NCBI RefSeq assembly: GCF_030269325.1
Contig: NZ_BSTD01000009.1
Location: forward strand, 248,001 to 312,000
Length of the DNA stretch: 64,000 bases
DNA from: Amycolatopsis sp. NBRC 101858
GTDB lineage: Bacteria; Actinomycetota; Actinomycetes; Mycobacteriales; Pseudonocardiaceae
Reading direction: 5' to 3'
The notes under the pieces were generated by a model that was given only the letters and a program-made list of their open reading frames with translations, had not been told where the DNA came from and made no database searches. The position numbers and the translations under genes are program-made. Below, piece after piece: positions 52,593 to 60,443 of this stretch. The stretch's first letter is position 1, and each line of letters opens with the position of its first letter.

Positions 52593-53519
52593 ATGGTCAC
52601 CGGCTACGCAATCGAAGCACGGGGGCTGCGCAAGTCCTATGGCGACGTCAACGTCCTGGAAGGCGTCGACCTGAGCGTGCGGCGCGGCACGATGTTCGCG
52701 CTGCTGGGCCCGAACGGCGCCGGGAAGACCACGACGGTGCGGATCCTCAGCACCCTGCTGGACGCCGACGGCGGCACCGTGACGGTCAACGGACACGACC
52801 TCGGCGGGCCCAAGCGGAAGGTGCGGGAGCAGATCGGCCTCACCGGGCAGGACACCGCGGTCGACGAGCTGCTCACCGGCCGCGAGAACCTGCAGATGAT
52901 GGCCCGCCTGTTCCACCTGGGCACGGCCGAGGCGAAGACCCGCGCCACCGAGCTGCTCACGCAGTTCGACCTGACCGAAGCCGCCGACCGCCAGGTCAAG
53001 ACCTACTCCGGGGGCATGCGCCGCCGGCTCGACCTGGCGATCAGCCTGATCACCTCGCCGCCGGTGCTGTTCCTCGACGAGCCCACCACCGGCCTCGACC
53101 CGCGCAGCCGCTCGGCGATGTGGGACGCGATCCGCGAGCTGCTCGACGGCGGCACCACGATCCTGCTCACCACGCAGTACCTCGAGGAGGCCGACCAGCT
53201 GGCCGACCGCATCGCGGTGATCGACAAGGGCCGCGTCGTCGCCGAGGGCACCGCGGCCGAGCTGAAGCGCAAGGTCGGCACCGAGCGGCTGAAGCTCACC
53301 TTCGCCACCGCCGCCGAGGCGGAGCGCGCGCACGGCGTGACCGGCGGCGTGCTGATCGACGACACGGTCAGCGTCGCCATCGACCAGCCCGGCCAGGTCC
53401 GGCAGGTGCTCAACCAGGTCGCCGATGCGGGCCTCGAGACCACCGGCCTCGAGCTGTCCGAGCCGACCCTGGACGACGTTTTCCACACCCTTACCGGAAC
53501 CGCGGGAGAGAAGCGATGA
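52593..53519 (+). CDS. ABC transporter ATP-binding protein, DrrA-like
   Basis: 308 residues from ATG at 52593 behind a strong GAGGAGAGG site. Walker A GPNGAGKTT (39-47), signature YSGGMRRRLDL, Walker B VLFLDEPTTGLDP and a C-terminal extension of the DrrA family (about 220-308). DrrA-type ATPases pair with a six-helix DrrB permease to export antibiotics. It overlaps that permease gene (ATGA). It is the second exporter of the window and, placed directly after the PKS operon, the likelier one for the mature product. Confidence 0.96.
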   Translation: MVTGYAIEARGLRKSYGDVNVLEGVDLSVRRGTMFALLGPNGAGKTTTVRILSTLLDADGGTVTVNGHDLGGPKRKVREQIGLTGQDTAVDELLTGRENLQMMARLFHLGTAEAKTRATELLTQFDLTEAADRQVKTYSGGMRRRLDLAISLITSPPVLFLDEPTTGLDPRSRSAMWDAIRELLDGGTTILLTTQYLEEADQLADRIAVIDKGRVVAEGTAAELKRKVGTERLKLTFATAAEAERAHGVTGGVLIDDTVSVAIDQPGQVRQVLNQVADAGLETTGLELSEPTLDDVFHTLTGTAGEKR

Positions 53520-54343
53520 CCCAGACCTTGTCCAGGGAGGTCGAGGGGACGCAGCTCCCCGACACCCCGAGCCGATCCTCGTTCGCGCTCGCGCTGTCCG
53601 ACTGCCGGGTGCTGATCGGGCGCAACGTCAAGCACATCGCGCGCAACGCGGAGATGCTGATCCAGGCGGTCTCGCTGCCGATCGTGCTCCTGCTGCTGTT
53701 CCGCTTCATGTTCGGCGGCGCGATCAACGTCCCCGGCATGGCCTACATCGACTACCTGGTTCCCGGCTTGCTGGCCATCAGCATCGCGTTCAACTCGACG
53801 TCCACCGTGGTGGGCGTCGCCGCGGACCTCACGCAGGGCCTGGTCGAGCGGTTCCGGTCGATGCCCATGGCGGGCCCGGCCGTGCTCGTCGGCCACGTCG
53901 TCTCCGGCGTGCTGCGCAGCCTGCTCTCGTTCGTGGTGATGGTCGCGGTCGGCCTGGCCGTCGGGTTCCGCCCGGGGGGCGGCGTGCTCGGCTGGCTCGG
54001 CGCGATCGGGCTGCTGACGCTGTTCGCGACCGGCGTGTTCTGGCTGGCCACGCTCCTGGGGTCGATCGCCAAGACGGTCGAAGGCGCGGGCGGCCTCGGC
54101 ATGATCCTCGTCTTCGTCCCCTACGCCACCAGCGCGCTGGTGCCCACGGCGTCGATGCCGTCGGTGCTGCGGGCGGTCGTCGACAACCAGCCGGTGACCG
54201 TGCTCATCGACGCCGTGCGCGGCCTGATGAACGGCACCGAGCTGGGCTCGACCGGCTGGCTGGCGCTGGCCTGGTGGGTCGTCATCACCACCGGTGCCGC
54301 GTACCTGGCGATCCGGAAGTTCCACCAGCGCGCCCGCGGCTGA
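53516..54343 (+). CDS. ABC transporter permease, DrrB-like
   Basis: 275 residues from the ATG overlapping the ATPase stop. The N-terminal cytoplasmic part (about 1-50) is followed by six membrane segments, beginning around 55-75 and ending near 240-262. PGLLAISIAFNSTSTVVGVAADLTQGL-type sequence and FRSMPMAGPAVLVGHV are characteristic of ABC-2 drug permeases. It forms the membrane channel of the DrrAB-type exporter. A terminator hairpin follows 17 bp after the stop. Confidence 0.95.
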   Translation: MTQTLSREVEGTQLPDTPSRSSFALALSDCRVLIGRNVKHIARNAEMLIQAVSLPIVLLLLFRFMFGGAINVPGMAYIDYLVPGLLAISIAFNSTSTVVGVAADLTQGLVERFRSMPMAGPAVLVGHVVSGVLRSLLSFVVMVAVGLAVGFRPGGGVLGWLGAIGLLTLFATGVFWLATLLGSIAKTVEGAGGLGMILVFVPYATSALVPTASMPSVLRAVVDNQPVTVLIDAVRGLMNGTELGSTGWLALAWWVVITTGAAYLAIRKFHQRARG

Positions 54344-54360
54344 CCTCCCGCGACGCCCGA

Positions 54361-54386
54361 GCGGCCCGTGCCCCGGCACGGGCCGC
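54361..54386 (+). terminator. Terminator after the DrrAB exporter
   Basis: Perfect 11-bp stem GCGGCCCGTGC (54361-54371) with its complement (54376-54386), 4-nt loop, then TTTCG. Confidence 0.75.
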
Positions 54387-54407
54387 TTTCGCGTGCGCAA
54401 GGTCGAC

Positions 54408-54437
54408 TTTAGGTCGGTCCGGCACTCTGCGTAGAGA
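54408..54437 (+). promoter_or_regulatory. Candidate promoter of the methyltransferase-like gene
   Basis: GACTTTAGGTCG (54405-54416) with TAGAGA 18 bp after TTTAGG. Eleven of twelve box positions match the one before the LAL gene (9142), suggesting shared control. Confidence 0.4.
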
Positions 54438-54471
54438 AGATCCGACCAGTCCGTGAAGTGAGGTGGCCCCG

Positions 54472-55047
54472 ATGCCTGCCCGCATCGTCGAGAAGCCGGC
54501 CGTGACCCTCGACGCGTGGTTCGCCCCGCTGGCCGCCGAGCCGGCCGGCGCGGCGGCGTTCCTCGCCGAGGTCGCCGACCGGGTCGCTCGCCGCCCTCGC
54601 GTCCTCGTCCCGGGCGGTGGCCCGGTGGCCGAGGCCCTCGCGGCCGACGGTTACGCCGTCACGGACACCGCTTTCGACAGCCTGCCCGCCCAACGCTTCG
54701 ACGTCGTCTACGCGGGCTCGGACGTCCTCTCGCGGCTGCTCGTGCAGCGCGAGCAGGTGCGCCTGGTCCGCCGGCTCGCGACGCTGCTGCGTCCCGGCGG
54801 CGGCCTGGTCGTGCAGGGATTCCACCCGGATCCGGCCCGCTGGGCGGCGCACCCGCTCGTCACCGGGCACGACTGCGCCCGCCAGATGCTGTTCCTGGCC
54901 GACGGCAGCCCGCTGCGCTACGTGTGGCCCGCGGAGCTGGACCTGATGGCCGAGCTGGCCGACCTCGCGCTCGACAGTCGCTGGGGTGGCTGGTACGGCG
55001 AGCCCGCCGCGTGCGGTGCGCCGGTCGTGTCGCTCTACCGGAGCTGA
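54472..55047 (+). CDS. Class I methyltransferase-like protein with degenerate SAM motif
   Basis: 191 residues from ATG at 54472, GAGGTG 7 nt upstream. The order VLVPGGGPVAEALAADGY, then FDVVYAGSDVLSRL, then LVRRLATLLRPGGGLVVQGF follows class I SAM methyltransferases (motif I, IV and post-motif). Motif I lacks the usual acidic D/E-x-G-x-G opening, having PGGG. The following strand lacks the normal acidic residue that holds the ribose. It may bind SAM weakly or not at all. No methylation site can be assigned; C- or O-methylation of the polyketide or sugar is possible. It is a single-gene unit between two hairpins. Confidence 0.65.
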   Translation: MPARIVEKPAVTLDAWFAPLAAEPAGAAAFLAEVADRVARRPRVLVPGGGPVAEALAADGYAVTDTAFDSLPAQRFDVVYAGSDVLSRLLVQREQVRLVRRLATLLRPGGGLVVQGFHPDPARWAAHPLVTGHDCARQMLFLADGSPLRYVWPAELDLMAELADLALDSRWGGWYGEPAACGAPVVSLYRS

Positions 55048-55059
55048 ACAACCGTAAAA

Positions 55060-55097
55060 AGCGGCCCGGCCCCGCTGGTGGCGGGAACCGGGCCGCT
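55060..55097. terminator. Terminator between methyltransferase-like gene and SARP gene
   Basis: AGCGGCCCGG (55060-55069) pairs with 55088-55097, with an inner CCCGC/GCGGG stem (55071-55075, 55081-55085). AAAAA on the left gives a T-tract for the minus-strand SARP transcript, so it is a good terminator for that gene and may also stop the plus-strand one. Confidence 0.75.
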
Positions 55098-55117
55098 GGG
55101 CCGGACGCGGAGGGGGA

Positions 55118-55882
55118 TCAGACCGCGTCGGACATTTCGCCGACGAGGATGCTGTGGTGCAGCTTCCGCAGCGAGCTGCCGGGCTCGATGCCCAGCTGCT
55201 GAACCAGGTGGTTCCGGGCGGAGGCGAACGTCTCCAGCGCCTCGGCCCGGCGGTTCGACCGCAGCAGGGCCGTCATCAGGTACTCGTAGAACGTTTCGCG
55301 CAGCGTGTGCTCCTTCGCCAGCGCGGAAAGCTGCCCGACGACCTCGCGGTGCCTGCCGATCAGCAGCTCCGTCTCCATCAGCAGCTCCAGGCACTCCAGC
55401 CGGGTCTCCTCCAGCAGAGCGGCGTAGGCCTGGACGTCGGGGGAGTCGGTGAAACCGCCGAACGCCTCGCCGCGCCACAGGTTCGCGGCCTCACGCAGGA
55501 CGGCCGCGGCCTCCTTGTAGTTGCGGTCCCAGTACAGGGCCCGCCCGCGCTCGTAGAGGCGGGTGAAGCGGTCGGCGTCGAGCTCGCCGTCGGTGACGTG
55601 CAGCGAGTAGCCGCGCGGGCTGGTCACCACCGGGCTGTCGTCCACGTCGTCCCCCGTGCCGCGCAGCAGCTTCCGCAGCTGCGAGACGTAGACGTACAGC
55701 GCGGCGCTCGCCCGGGCCGGCGGGTGCTCTCCCCAGAGCTCGCCGATCAGGTGCTCGGTGGTCGCCACCTGGTTGCGCTTGACCAGCAGCACGGCGAGCA
55801 GTGTCTCGATCTTGCGCGCCCGCGGGGCGCTGACGCCGGGCCGCCCGCCGACTTTCATCTGCCCCAGTATCTCGTAGTCCAT
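55118..55882 (-). CDS. SARP-family pathway activator
   Basis: 254 residues from ATG at 55882; GGAGG is 8 nt upstream, and the longer frame to 55972 lacks a ribosome site. An OmpR-like winged helix (about 1-95, with KIETLLAVLLVKRNQVATTEHLIGELWG-type sequence and YVSQLRKLL) is followed by a bacterial transcriptional activation domain (about 96-250, with LLETRLECLELLMETEL-type helices). This is the DnrI/ActII-ORF4 layout. Two ARE palindromes lie about 105-150 bp upstream, between this gene and the divergent receptor-type regulator. γ-Butyrolactone receptor control of the SARP is therefore likely. Confidence 0.95.
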   Translation of the reverse strand: MDYEILGQMKVGGRPGVSAPRARKIETLLAVLLVKRNQVATTEHLIGELWGEHPPARASAALYVYVSQLRKLLRGTGDDVDDSPVVTSPRGYSLHVTDGELDADRFTRLYERGRALYWDRNYKEAAAVLREAANLWRGEAFGGFTDSPDVQAYAALLEETRLECLELLMETELLIGRHREVVGQLSALAKEHTLRETFYEYLMTALLRSNRRAEALETFASARNHLVQQLGIEPGSSLRKLHHSILVGEMSDAV

Positions 55883-55986
55883 GTCCAGTGCCTCCGGTGT
55901 CCGCGTGTCGATCGGATCTGCCCGGCCTGGCGCCCCCAGTGTGTCCTCCAGCGCCCATGTGCCCGGTCCCACAACGGCAGCGTACT

Positions 55987-56034
55987 AAACCGGGAGGTCG
56001 GTTTTCAAGACAAAACCGGGAGGTCGGTCGGTTT
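55987..56034. promoter_or_regulatory. Two autoregulatory elements (ARE) before the SARP gene
   Basis: AAACCG-GGAGGT-CGGTTT (55987-56004) is a perfect-arm 18-bp palindrome. A second copy at 56013-56034 has the same left part and a 4-bp longer centre (AAACCGGGAGGTCGGT, then CGGTTT). Such sites bind ArpA/ScbR-type receptors. Confidence 0.75.
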
Positions 56035-56095
56035 GTTCTGTGAGCGGTCGCGAAGTGCCTTGGCAGGGGCCGATTTCTGGGGTTCCCCTAGTTGT

Positions 56096-56115
56096 AAACC
56101 GGGCGGTTGGTATGT
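56096..56115. promoter_or_regulatory. ARE before the first receptor-type gene
   Basis: AAACCGGGCGGTTGGTATGT, about 60 bp before the GTG start. It shares AAACCG and GGTTGGTATG with the ARE before afsA. Confidence 0.7.
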
Positions 56116-56176
56116 AATCATGATCGGGACGCGCAGGGTCCCTGCGCCGGAACGGCTCGACCCGAGGGGACCGACG

Positions 56177-56794
56177 GTGACCAAGCAGGCACGCTCGGAA
56201 CACACGCGGCGCCTGTTGCTGGAAGCCGCGGCCGTGCTGCTGCACCGGGACGGCTACGCCGCCACCAGCATGGTGGGCATCGCGCAGGCGGCCGGCGTCA
56301 CCAAGGGCGGCCTGTACTTCCACTTCTCCTCCAAGGACGAGATCTGCGACGAGGTCCAGATCGCCGCCGTGGACGTGCTGCGCGCGCACGTGGCCCGTCA
56401 GCTCGCGGTGGCCCGGCCGGCCCTGCGGCGCCTCGCCGAGCTCAGCCGCGCCCTGATGCACTGGCTCGACACCGACCCGAAGGTCGGCGCGAGCTTCCGG
56501 ATGGCCCGCGAGATGGGCTCCGTGGACGAGCGGTTCGTCGTGTTCTCCCGCACCTGGCTGGCCCAGGTCCACGAGTTCGTCGCCGACGCGATCGACGGCG
56601 GCGAGCTCGGCGCCGACGTCCCGCTCGAGACCGCGGAGTTGCTGGTGGTGGTCACCTGCGTCGGGCTCGAATCCGTGGTGTCCAGCCGGATCGTCGTGCC
56701 GGACAGCGACCTCGCCGTGACGCTGGGCAAGCTGTGGCGGCTCATCGAGCTGGCCGAGCGATCACCGCGCCCGACCGCGGGCGCGGGGGCGTAA
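56177..56794 (+). CDS. ArpA/ScbR-like TetR regulator (receptor or pseudo-receptor)
   Basis: 205 residues from GTG at 56177 with GAGGGGA 6 nt upstream; an ATG at 56120 would add 19 residues but sits against the ARE. The HTH (about 8-55) ends AAGVTKGGLYFHFSSKDEI, the hallmark of the γ-butyrolactone receptor family. The ligand domain has the FRMAREMGS region and ends without the extended tail of the second receptor. It is divergent from the SARP and convergent with the other receptor-type gene. One of the two is probably a true ligand-binding receptor, the other a pseudo-receptor; which is which cannot be told from sequence alone. Confidence 0.88.
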   Translation: MTKQARSEHTRRLLLEAAAVLLHRDGYAATSMVGIAQAAGVTKGGLYFHFSSKDEICDEVQIAAVDVLRAHVARQLAVARPALRRLAELSRALMHWLDTDPKVGASFRMAREMGSVDERFVVFSRTWLAQVHEFVADAIDGGELGADVPLETAELLVVVTCVGLESVVSSRIVVPDSDLAVTLGKLWRLIELAERSPRPTAGAGA

Positions 56795-56838
56795 CGCCGA
56801 GAGCGAGGCGAGGGCGGCCCGTTCTTCTCTGTGGTTAC

Positions 56839-57468
56839 TCAGGCCGAGGCGGTCTCGGCGAGCGTGCCCTGCGCCAGGAACCGGTGCAGCCGCCGCGGCG
56901 GGACCACCGAGGTCAGGATCGTGGTCCACATGAACGTGATCCGTTCCAGCAGGTCCACTCGCCCGGTGAGCACCTGCGAGCTCAGCTGGATCCCGGTGAA
57001 CGACGCCTGCACGAACTGCGCGAGGTCGTGCGCGTTGATCTCCTTGCGGATGTCGCCCGCCGCCTTCGCGGCCAGCAGGCAGGCGTGCAGCGTGTCGACC
57101 CACCGCTTGTAGGCGTTGTTGGCGGGCGTGATGAACGAGCCCTGCTCGATGACGAGGCGGATGCTGGCGCGCACCCGGACGTCGGACTGCAGGCTGGCCG
57201 CCATGCCCTGGGTGAGGTCGATGACCGTCTGCAACCCCGGGTTCTCGATCTCCGCCAGGGGGTCCGAGACCGTGAACTGCTCGTCGATCAGCGCGTCGGC
57301 CAGGTCTTCCTTCGACTTGAAGTGGAAATACAGCGCACCCTTCGTGACACCCGCTTCGGTCAGGATGTCCGACAGGCTCGCGCCGAGGAAGCCGACCGCG
57401 TCGAACCGGGAGGCCGCTGCCTCGAGGATCGCGTTCCGTGTCTGCTCCGCACGTTCTTGGCGAGCCAC
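56839..57468 (-). CDS. γ-Butyrolactone receptor-type TetR repressor (ArpA/ScbR family)
   Basis: 209 residues from GTG at 57468, GGGG 6 nt upstream. The N-terminus VARQERAEQTRNAILEAA and EAGVTKGALYFHFKSKEDLA is the classic ArpA/ScbR HTH. The ligand domain has VRASIRLVIEQGS and a Trp in KRWVDTL at the position of the conserved pocket Trp. It is divergent from afsA with an ARE in between, the normal pairing of a receptor with its signal synthase. Of the two receptor-like genes this is the better candidate for the authentic receptor. Confidence 0.9.
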   Translation of the reverse strand: MARQERAEQTRNAILEAAASRFDAVGFLGASLSDILTEAGVTKGALYFHFKSKEDLADALIDEQFTVSDPLAEIENPGLQTVIDLTQGMAASLQSDVRVRASIRLVIEQGSFITPANNAYKRWVDTLHACLLAAKAAGDIRKEINAHDLAQFVQASFTGIQLSSQVLTGRVDLLERITFMWTTILTSVVPPRRLHRFLAQGTLAETASA

Positions 57469-57575
57469 GTCCAGCCCCTCTCGCTTCGGCCGGCGGTCCA
57501 CAGTAGACCATTCGGCGGTACCTCATGCGTCAGTACGCCAGTCTACGGCCCGTTGCACGGGAAAGCCACTAAAAA

Positions 57576-57599
57576 AAACCGCTCGGTTGGTATGGTTTT
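57576..57599. promoter_or_regulatory. ARE between receptor gene and afsA
   Basis: AAACCGCTCGGTTGGTATGG (57576-57595) followed by TTTT, about 75 bp before the afsA ATG. A nearly perfect inverted form AAAACC...GGTTTT brackets it. Confidence 0.72.
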
Positions 57600-57674
57600 A
57601 GGTGTCCGGTTCGGCTACAAATGAAAGCGGGGGAGTACTGGGGTACTGGGGTAGGACATTCTAGGAGGACCGTC

Positions 57675-58643
57675 ATGGTCGGCACCATCCTTCAGGAATC
57701 TGCGCGCGAAATACCGGAAACCAAGATCATCGGGGGGCCCGCGGTGCGGGCGGTCGACTTCCAGCAGACGATCCCGCGGAGCCTCGTGCACCGCGCGGCC
57801 GTCTCGGAGGTCTTCGTCACCGATCTGAACATCCTCGGCGAAGGCCGGTTCGAGGTCGGCGCGCAGTGGCCGCGCCGGCACAGCTTCTTCGGGCCGCGGA
57901 CGCCGGTGTTCCACGATCCGATGCTCTACGCCGAGACGATCCGCCAGGCGGCGCTGCTGATCGCGCACCGGGCATACGGCGTTCCGCTGAGTCACAGTTT
58001 TCTTTCGGACCACAAGGAGTACTCGGTCGAGGAGACCGGGCTGGCCACCCTGGGCCGTCCGGTGGACGTGGTGCTGCGGGTGAGCGCGCACGAGGTCGAG
58101 TACCGCGGCAAGAACGTCGGCGGCATGCGGCTGGACTTCGAGTGCTTCCGCGACGGCCGCCGGATCGGTACCGCGTCGGAGCGCTGGCGCTGCGTGTCCT
58201 CGGCGGTCTACCGGCGGGTGCGGGGCGACCACTTCGCGGCGACGCCGTTCCAGGCCGCGGTCCTGGCCCCGGTCGCCCCGGCGTCGGTCGGCCGCGACCG
58301 GGCGGAGGACGTCCTGGTGGCGGCGACGCCGACGGACGGCACGTGGGCCCTGCGCTTCGACCCGGACCACGCGGTGCTGTTCGACCACCCGGCCGACCAC
58401 GTGCCGGGCATGGTGCTCATCGAAGGCGCGCGGCAGGCGGCGTTGCTGGCGATCGGCGACGCGTACGCCCTCCCGGCGCGCGCGGACTTCCGGTTCGACA
58501 CGTACGTGGAGTTCGACTCCGAGTGCCTGCTGGTGGTCGAGGCGGACGAGCCGGGGCCGGACCGCACGCGGACGGTCCGGGTCGAGGTCCGCCAGAAGGG
58601 CGCGACGGCCGCGAGCGGCACGCTGGGGATGCGCTTGTCGTGA
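57675..58643 (+). CDS. afsA: A-factor/γ-butyrolactone biosynthesis enzyme AfsA
   Basis: 322 residues from ATG at 57675, with AGGAGG at 57663-57668. Two hotdog repeats are visible: about 25-170 (VHRAAVSEVFVTD, HDPMLYAETIRQAALLIAH, SHSFL) and 195-315 (DHVPGMVLIEGARQAALLA, RFDTYVEFDSEC). AfsA condenses a β-ketoacyl thioester with dihydroxyacetone phosphate to start γ-butyrolactone signal synthesis. It overlaps the following SDR gene (GTGA), so both act in one pathway. An ARE upstream and the divergent receptor imply feedback control by the signal. Confidence 0.95.
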   Translation: MVGTILQESAREIPETKIIGGPAVRAVDFQQTIPRSLVHRAAVSEVFVTDLNILGEGRFEVGAQWPRRHSFFGPRTPVFHDPMLYAETIRQAALLIAHRAYGVPLSHSFLSDHKEYSVEETGLATLGRPVDVVLRVSAHEVEYRGKNVGGMRLDFECFRDGRRIGTASERWRCVSSAVYRRVRGDHFAATPFQAAVLAPVAPASVGRDRAEDVLVAATPTDGTWALRFDPDHAVLFDHPADHVPGMVLIEGARQAALLAIGDAYALPARADFRFDTYVEFDSECLLVVEADEPGPDRTRTVRVEVRQKGATAASGTLGMRLS

Positions 58644-59908
58644 CGGCCGCCGAGCCGGACATCCTGATCGCCGGCGCGACGGGCTTCGTCGGCACGGCGG
58701 TGCTGCGCGAGCTGGTCGGGCGGGGAATGGGCCCCCGGGTCCGCGTCCTCGTCCGGCGACGGGTGCCGCAGTGGATGACCGACGCGGGCGTGACGACGTG
58801 GACCGGCGACCTCACGCAAGCGAGCACCCTGGCGGGGCTGTGCACGGGGATCACCACGCTGGTCCACCTGGCCTCCCAGGTGGGCGGCGACCCGGCCGGC
58901 TGCACGGCGGTCAACGAGGGAGGAACGGCCAACCTCCTGGCCGAGGCCCGGCTCGCGGGGACGAGCAGCGTGCTGTATTTGAGCACGTGCGCGGTGTATC
59001 GGGACGGCGCACACCGTGGTGCGCCGGTACCGGGCGAGGAGAAGCCGGCAGGTCGGAGCGGTCTGGGGGCCGGCTCCGGGATGACGGCGGACCAGGGGGT
59101 ACCGGCCGGCTGGGGCTGGCGGGGCGGGGCGCGGTTGGCGGCGGAGCAGGGGCCGCCGACCAGCCGGCGCGGTCCGGCAGAAGGGGTTCTGCGGGTCGGC
59201 GGGTCGGGAGGCGGATCCGGGCTGAAGACGGATCCGGCGCCACCGGCCGACAGCGGGCGGACGGGCGAGTGCCCGGGGGCCGAGCCCGGGGCGGCGGCGG
59301 ATCTGGGGCCGCCAGCCACCCGGCCCGGCCCAGCGGGTGTGCACCTGCGCACCGGGCCCGACCTCGTCCTCGACCCCGCCTCCCCGACCAGCCGCAGCAG
59401 GCTGGCCGGCGAGCGCCTGGTCCTGGCCGCCGGCGGCATCGTTCTCCGGCCACATCTCATCCACGGCCCCGGCGACCGGCACGTCGTCCCCGCGCTGGTC
59501 CGCTGGATCCAAGCGGTCCCGGCCTGGGCCGCAGGTGGCGCCGCCCGTACATCGCTCGTCGCGGTCGCCGATCTGGCCGCCGCGATCGCCGTGCTGGCCC
59601 TCGACCCCGGACTGAGCCGCCCCGGCGAGGTCCTCCACGTCGCCGATCCCCAGCCGGTCCGGATCCGCGGCTTGGTCACCGCCGTCTGCGGGCTGCTCGA
59701 CCTGCCGCTGCCGGTCGCCGACCTGCCGCTCGCCGAGCACCGGGCCCGCACGCGGGCGGCCCTCCCGTCGCTCACCGACCACCAGTACTCCCTGCTCACG
59801 CGGGATCACTGGTACGAAAGCAGCCGCATCTGGGAACTGACCGGCGTCACGCCGCGGCCCCGCCTGGCCGAGGCCGCGGACTGGTACCGGGAGTCAGTCG
59901 GACGCTGA
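58640..59908 (+). CDS. NAD(P)-dependent SDR of signal biosynthesis with a repeat-derived insertion
   Basis: 422 residues from GTG at 58640, overlapping afsA. The N-terminal Rossmann fold has IAGATGFVGTAV (about 9-20), LVHLASQVGG and LYLSTCAVY. The C-terminal half resumes at SPTSRSRLAGERLVLAAGGIVLRPHLIHGPGD. Between these parts lies about 110 residues of Gly/Pro/Ala-rich low-complexity sequence (about 135-245), encoded by degenerate repeats. Ordinary relatives are about 300-320 residues, so the insertion accounts for the excess. Such SDRs next to afsA reduce the butyrolactone/butenolide precursor. The catalytic Tyr-x-x-x-Lys is not evident (SRSRLAGER at that point), so activity is uncertain. 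The C-terminus overlaps the convergent vanY-like gene by 15 bases. Confidence 0.85.
   Translation: MTAAEPDILIAGATGFVGTAVLRELVGRGMGPRVRVLVRRRVPQWMTDAGVTTWTGDLTQASTLAGLCTGITTLVHLASQVGGDPAGCTAVNEGGTANLLAEARLAGTSSVLYLSTCAVYRDGAHRGAPVPGEEKPAGRSGLGAGSGMTADQGVPAGWGWRGGARLAAEQGPPTSRRGPAEGVLRVGGSGGGSGLKTDPAPPADSGRTGECPGAEPGAAADLGPPATRPGPAGVHLRTGPDLVLDPASPTSRSRLAGERLVLAAGGIVLRPHLIHGPGDRHVVPALVRWIQAVPAWAAGGAARTSLVAVADLAAAIAVLALDPGLSRPGEVLHVADPQPVRIRGLVTAVCGLLDLPLPVADLPLAEHRARTRAALPSLTDHQYSLLTRDHWYESSRIWELTGVTPRPRLAEAADWYRESVGR
59059..59340. repeat. Degenerate tandem repeats inside the SDR gene
   Basis: Four irregular units of about 55-90 bp share a GCGGA-N-CAGG/TCTGG-GGCCGCC-like core, near 59087, 59141, 59228 and 59297. 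Units two and four are most alike (GGGGCCGCC followed by CAGCC/AGCCA). The reading frame stays open through all of them. Confidence 0.6.
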
Positions 59909-60355
59909 ACGCATCCTCGGGTCGTGCGTCGGGTCGGGGTACATCGGCGGGCACCCGTGCTCCACCGCCGAGGGACGCAGTTCGAAGTGCCAGGGCTCGT
60001 TGCGGTAGATCTGGCAGAGCCCGTACCGGGCGCCGTGCGCGGAGAGCCACGCCCGGGCGGCAGCGGGCCCGACGTCGACCGCGTCGCCCGAAACGTGCGC
60101 CGACGTCTCGGGAGTGGCCACCCACCGGGCGGCCTCCGCCGCCGAGCCGTACTTCACCACCGCCGCCGCGAACAGCTCCGCCTGGTACTCGCGCGAACGC
60201 CAGCCACCGTTGACGACGAACTCGATCCCGGCGTCCGTGGCCGCCCGGCGCAGGGTGTCGAGCAGCGCGGGATCGAGGTTGGCCACGGCGGGCGTGTCGT
60301 CGTCGAACACTCTCACCGGGTAGGGGACGGCACCGGCCGATCGCTGGGAGGACAT
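59894..60355 (-). CDS. vanY: VanY-type D,D-carboxypeptidase (peptidase M15)
   Basis: 153 residues from ATG at 60355. Zinc and catalytic residues: SAHVSGDAVDVG (His87, Asp94) and EPWHFEL (Glu120, His123), the SxHxxGxAxD...ExxH pattern of VanY enzymes. No signal peptide or membrane anchor is visible. It would remove the terminal D-Ala from peptidoglycan pentapeptide precursors, taking away the glycopeptide target. It is divergent from the VanRS pair (88 bp apart) and overlaps the SDR gene end. Absence of an export signal is odd for a D,D-carboxypeptidase; it may act on cytoplasmic precursors. Confidence 0.9.
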   Translation of the reverse strand: MSSQRSAGAVPYPVRVFDDDTPAVANLDPALLDTLRRAATDAGIEFVVNGGWRSREYQAELFAAAVVKYGSAAEAARWVATPETSAHVSGDAVDVGPAAARAWLSAHGARYGLCQIYRNEPWHFELRPSAVEHGCPPMYPDPTHDPRMRSASD

Positions 60356-60443
60356 GCCCCGCAGTCAAGGCAACGCGGTGTTGCCGGCCCGTATCCCGGT
60401 TTCGATATGCCCGCGATAAGGCCCGGCTCGTAGCATCGGAACC

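Noticed and set aside
56795..56838. Terminator between the two convergent receptor-type genes
   Set aside because: The 44-bp gap is GC-rich but shows no clear stem with T-tract.
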